Source of the DNA: Clostridiales bacterium
GTDB taxonomy: Bacteria > Bacillota > Clostridia > Christensenellales > Aristaeellaceae
Assembly: GCA_015056145.1 (NCBI GenBank)
Contig: SVGY01000009.1
Coordinates: 1 to 64,000, forward strand
Length of the DNA stretch: 64,000 bases
Direction: 5' to 3'
In this document: one piece after another, positions 63,342 to 64,000 of the stretch
Layout of the letters: every line of letters starts with the position of its first letter
How positions within the stretch are numbered: position 1 is the stretch's first letter
Notes under the pieces: model-generated
Told to the model about the DNA's origin: nothing
Database searches by the model: none
What the model saw: the letters and a program-made list of their open reading frames with translations, nothing else
Made by a program: the position numbers and the translations under genes

Positions 63342-63820
63342 TGAAACAAAAATTATTTCTGTTTTGGCTCAAACTGTTTTTGATCTGTATTGCCGTCGGC
63401 GGACTGGCCATTTTCGCCTTTGCGCTTCCTGCTTTGGGGCTGAAAATGAAAGCAATGAATCCGGAATTTTCCCACTGTTTCTGGCCGTGGTTGATCTTTC
63501 TGCTGATATCGGGCCTTCCCTGCTTTGCCGTACTTGTTTTGGCAGGAAAGCTTCTGTCGAGCATCGAAAAAAACATGGCTTTTTCCTTTCAGAATGCAAC
63601 TTTGCTGAAAACAATCTCCATCCTTGCGGCAGCAGATACCGCCTTTTTCTTTGCTGGCAATGTGGTTTTCCTCTTTCTGGGTATGAACCATCCCGGCATA
63701 CTGCTTATGTCGCTGGCGGTTGATTTTGCAGGGCTTACGGTTGCGGCCCTCTTTGCGGTGCTCTCGCAGCTGGTAAGGAAAGCCGCCGAATTGCAGGAAC
63801 AAAGCGACCTGACCATTTAA
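63341..63820 (+). CDS. DUF2975 family membrane protein, second module
   Basis: A 159-aa protein with four hydrophobic segments (about 7-32, 45-66, 85-108 and 113-140), homologous in layout to the protein at 28649-29155 but well diverged. The ATG at 63341 follows AGGAGG, the second of two duplicated sites. A small HTH gene follows 10 bp downstream. Confidence 0.82.
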   Translation: MKQKLFLFWLKLFLICIAVGGLAIFAFALPALGLKMKAMNPEFSHCFWPWLIFLLISGLPCFAVLVLAGKLLSSIEKNMAFSFQNATLLKTISILAAADTAFFFAGNVVFLFLGMNHPGILLMSLAVDFAGLTVAALFAVLSQLVRKAAELQEQSDLTI

Positions 63821-63830
63821 GGAGATATCT

Positions 63831-64000
63831 ATGGACGGAGAGATCATTTTCAACATCGATGTGATGCTTGCCAAAAGAAAAATGAGCGTTACGGAGCTAT
63901 CCGAAAAAATCGGCATCACCATTGCCAATGTATCCATTTTAAAAAACGGAAAGGCCAAGGCCCTGAAAATTACCACGCTGATCAAGCTGTGCGAAGCGCT
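63831..64000 (+). CDS. YozG-like HTH regulator, cut by the window edge
   Basis: The first 56 codons are visible: MDGEIIFNIDVMLAKRKMSVTELSEKIGITIANVSILKNGKAKALKITTLIKLCEA. This is the same Cro/C1 small regulator family as the gene at 29165-29404, following a DUF2975 gene in the same order. AAGGAG precedes the ATG. The end lies beyond the window. Confidence 0.88.
   Translation, partial: MDGEIIFNIDVMLAKRKMSVTELSEKIGITIANVSILKNGKAKALKITTLIKLCEA

Noticed and set aside
1-64000. tRNA, rRNA and CRISPR features
   Set aside because: I looked for T-loop patterns, rRNA-like blocks and regularly spaced repeats and found none that could be supported.

Overview
The window reads as a chromosome segment of an anaerobic, spore-forming Bacillota, most likely a gut-type member of Clostridia with fairly high GC (mid-fifties by eye). 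The evidence is the sporulation genes (spoIIR, sigma-H, a CwlD-type amidase), Gram-positive Shine-Dalgarno sites of the AGGAGG type with several TTG starts, the block mrnC-thyX-rlmB-yacP-sigH, and Bacillus-like promoters and LexA/Pho sites. No rRNA, tRNA, CRISPR array or intact mobile element was seen. The left edge cuts a gene with its own promoter, possibly a transposase; the right edge cuts a small HTH regulator.
0-11 kb: a phosphate-response block on the minus strand (phoB, phoR, an HD-domain hydrolase, and an Na/Pi cotransporter with a candidate Pho box), then nudC on the plus strand, then the minus-strand operon rqcP-like/ispD/ispF/comEC/holA (isoprenoid precursors, DNA uptake, replication). 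11-21 kb: small unknowns, exonuclease III with a phosphoesterase, a PPIC foldase lipoprotein, an envelope operon (zinc-ribbon/Yip1 membrane protein, membrane-anchored M1-like peptidase, GT2-GtrA fusion), GNAT, DUF896, DUF1292 and two NUDIX genes.
21-36.6 kb: a minus-strand operon of YugP-like membrane protease, a RecB-type nuclease fused to an XPD/DinG-like helicase, and a TraB-like lipoprotein; pentapeptide-repeat protein; spoIIR; YgiQ radical SAM; a DUF2975/XRE pair; prfC; typA; an unknown secreted protein; a GntR regulator; a NYN/OST-HTH protein. 36.6-37.4 kb holds hairpin repeats and a decayed Cys-rich lipoprotein gene.
37.4-45.9 kb: a long minus-strand series mrnC-thyX-rlmB-yacP-sigH-FHA-rodA-pbpA and then a HAD phosphatase, joining RNA maturation, dTMP synthesis, the sporulation sigma factor and peptidoglycan elongation. 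It diverges from uvrA, which has a clear LexA-type box. 48.9-53.7 kb: a BMP-type nucleoside/sugar ABC importer. 53.7-58.2 kb: PNPOx-like protein, an intergenic region rich in DnaA-box-like sequences, CwlD-like amidase, MATE exporter, ProB-like kinase and a membrane protein. 58.2-64 kb: beta-helix protein, a small ORF with terminator, an AT-richer DUF5131 (phage-type) gene, a membrane-anchored XRE regulator, sfsA, DUF3783, a phospholipase-C-like protein, and a second DUF2975/XRE module whose promoter shares an 18-bp element with the first. The best candidates for something new are this pair of modules, the nuclease-helicase operon, and the DnaA-box-like cluster.
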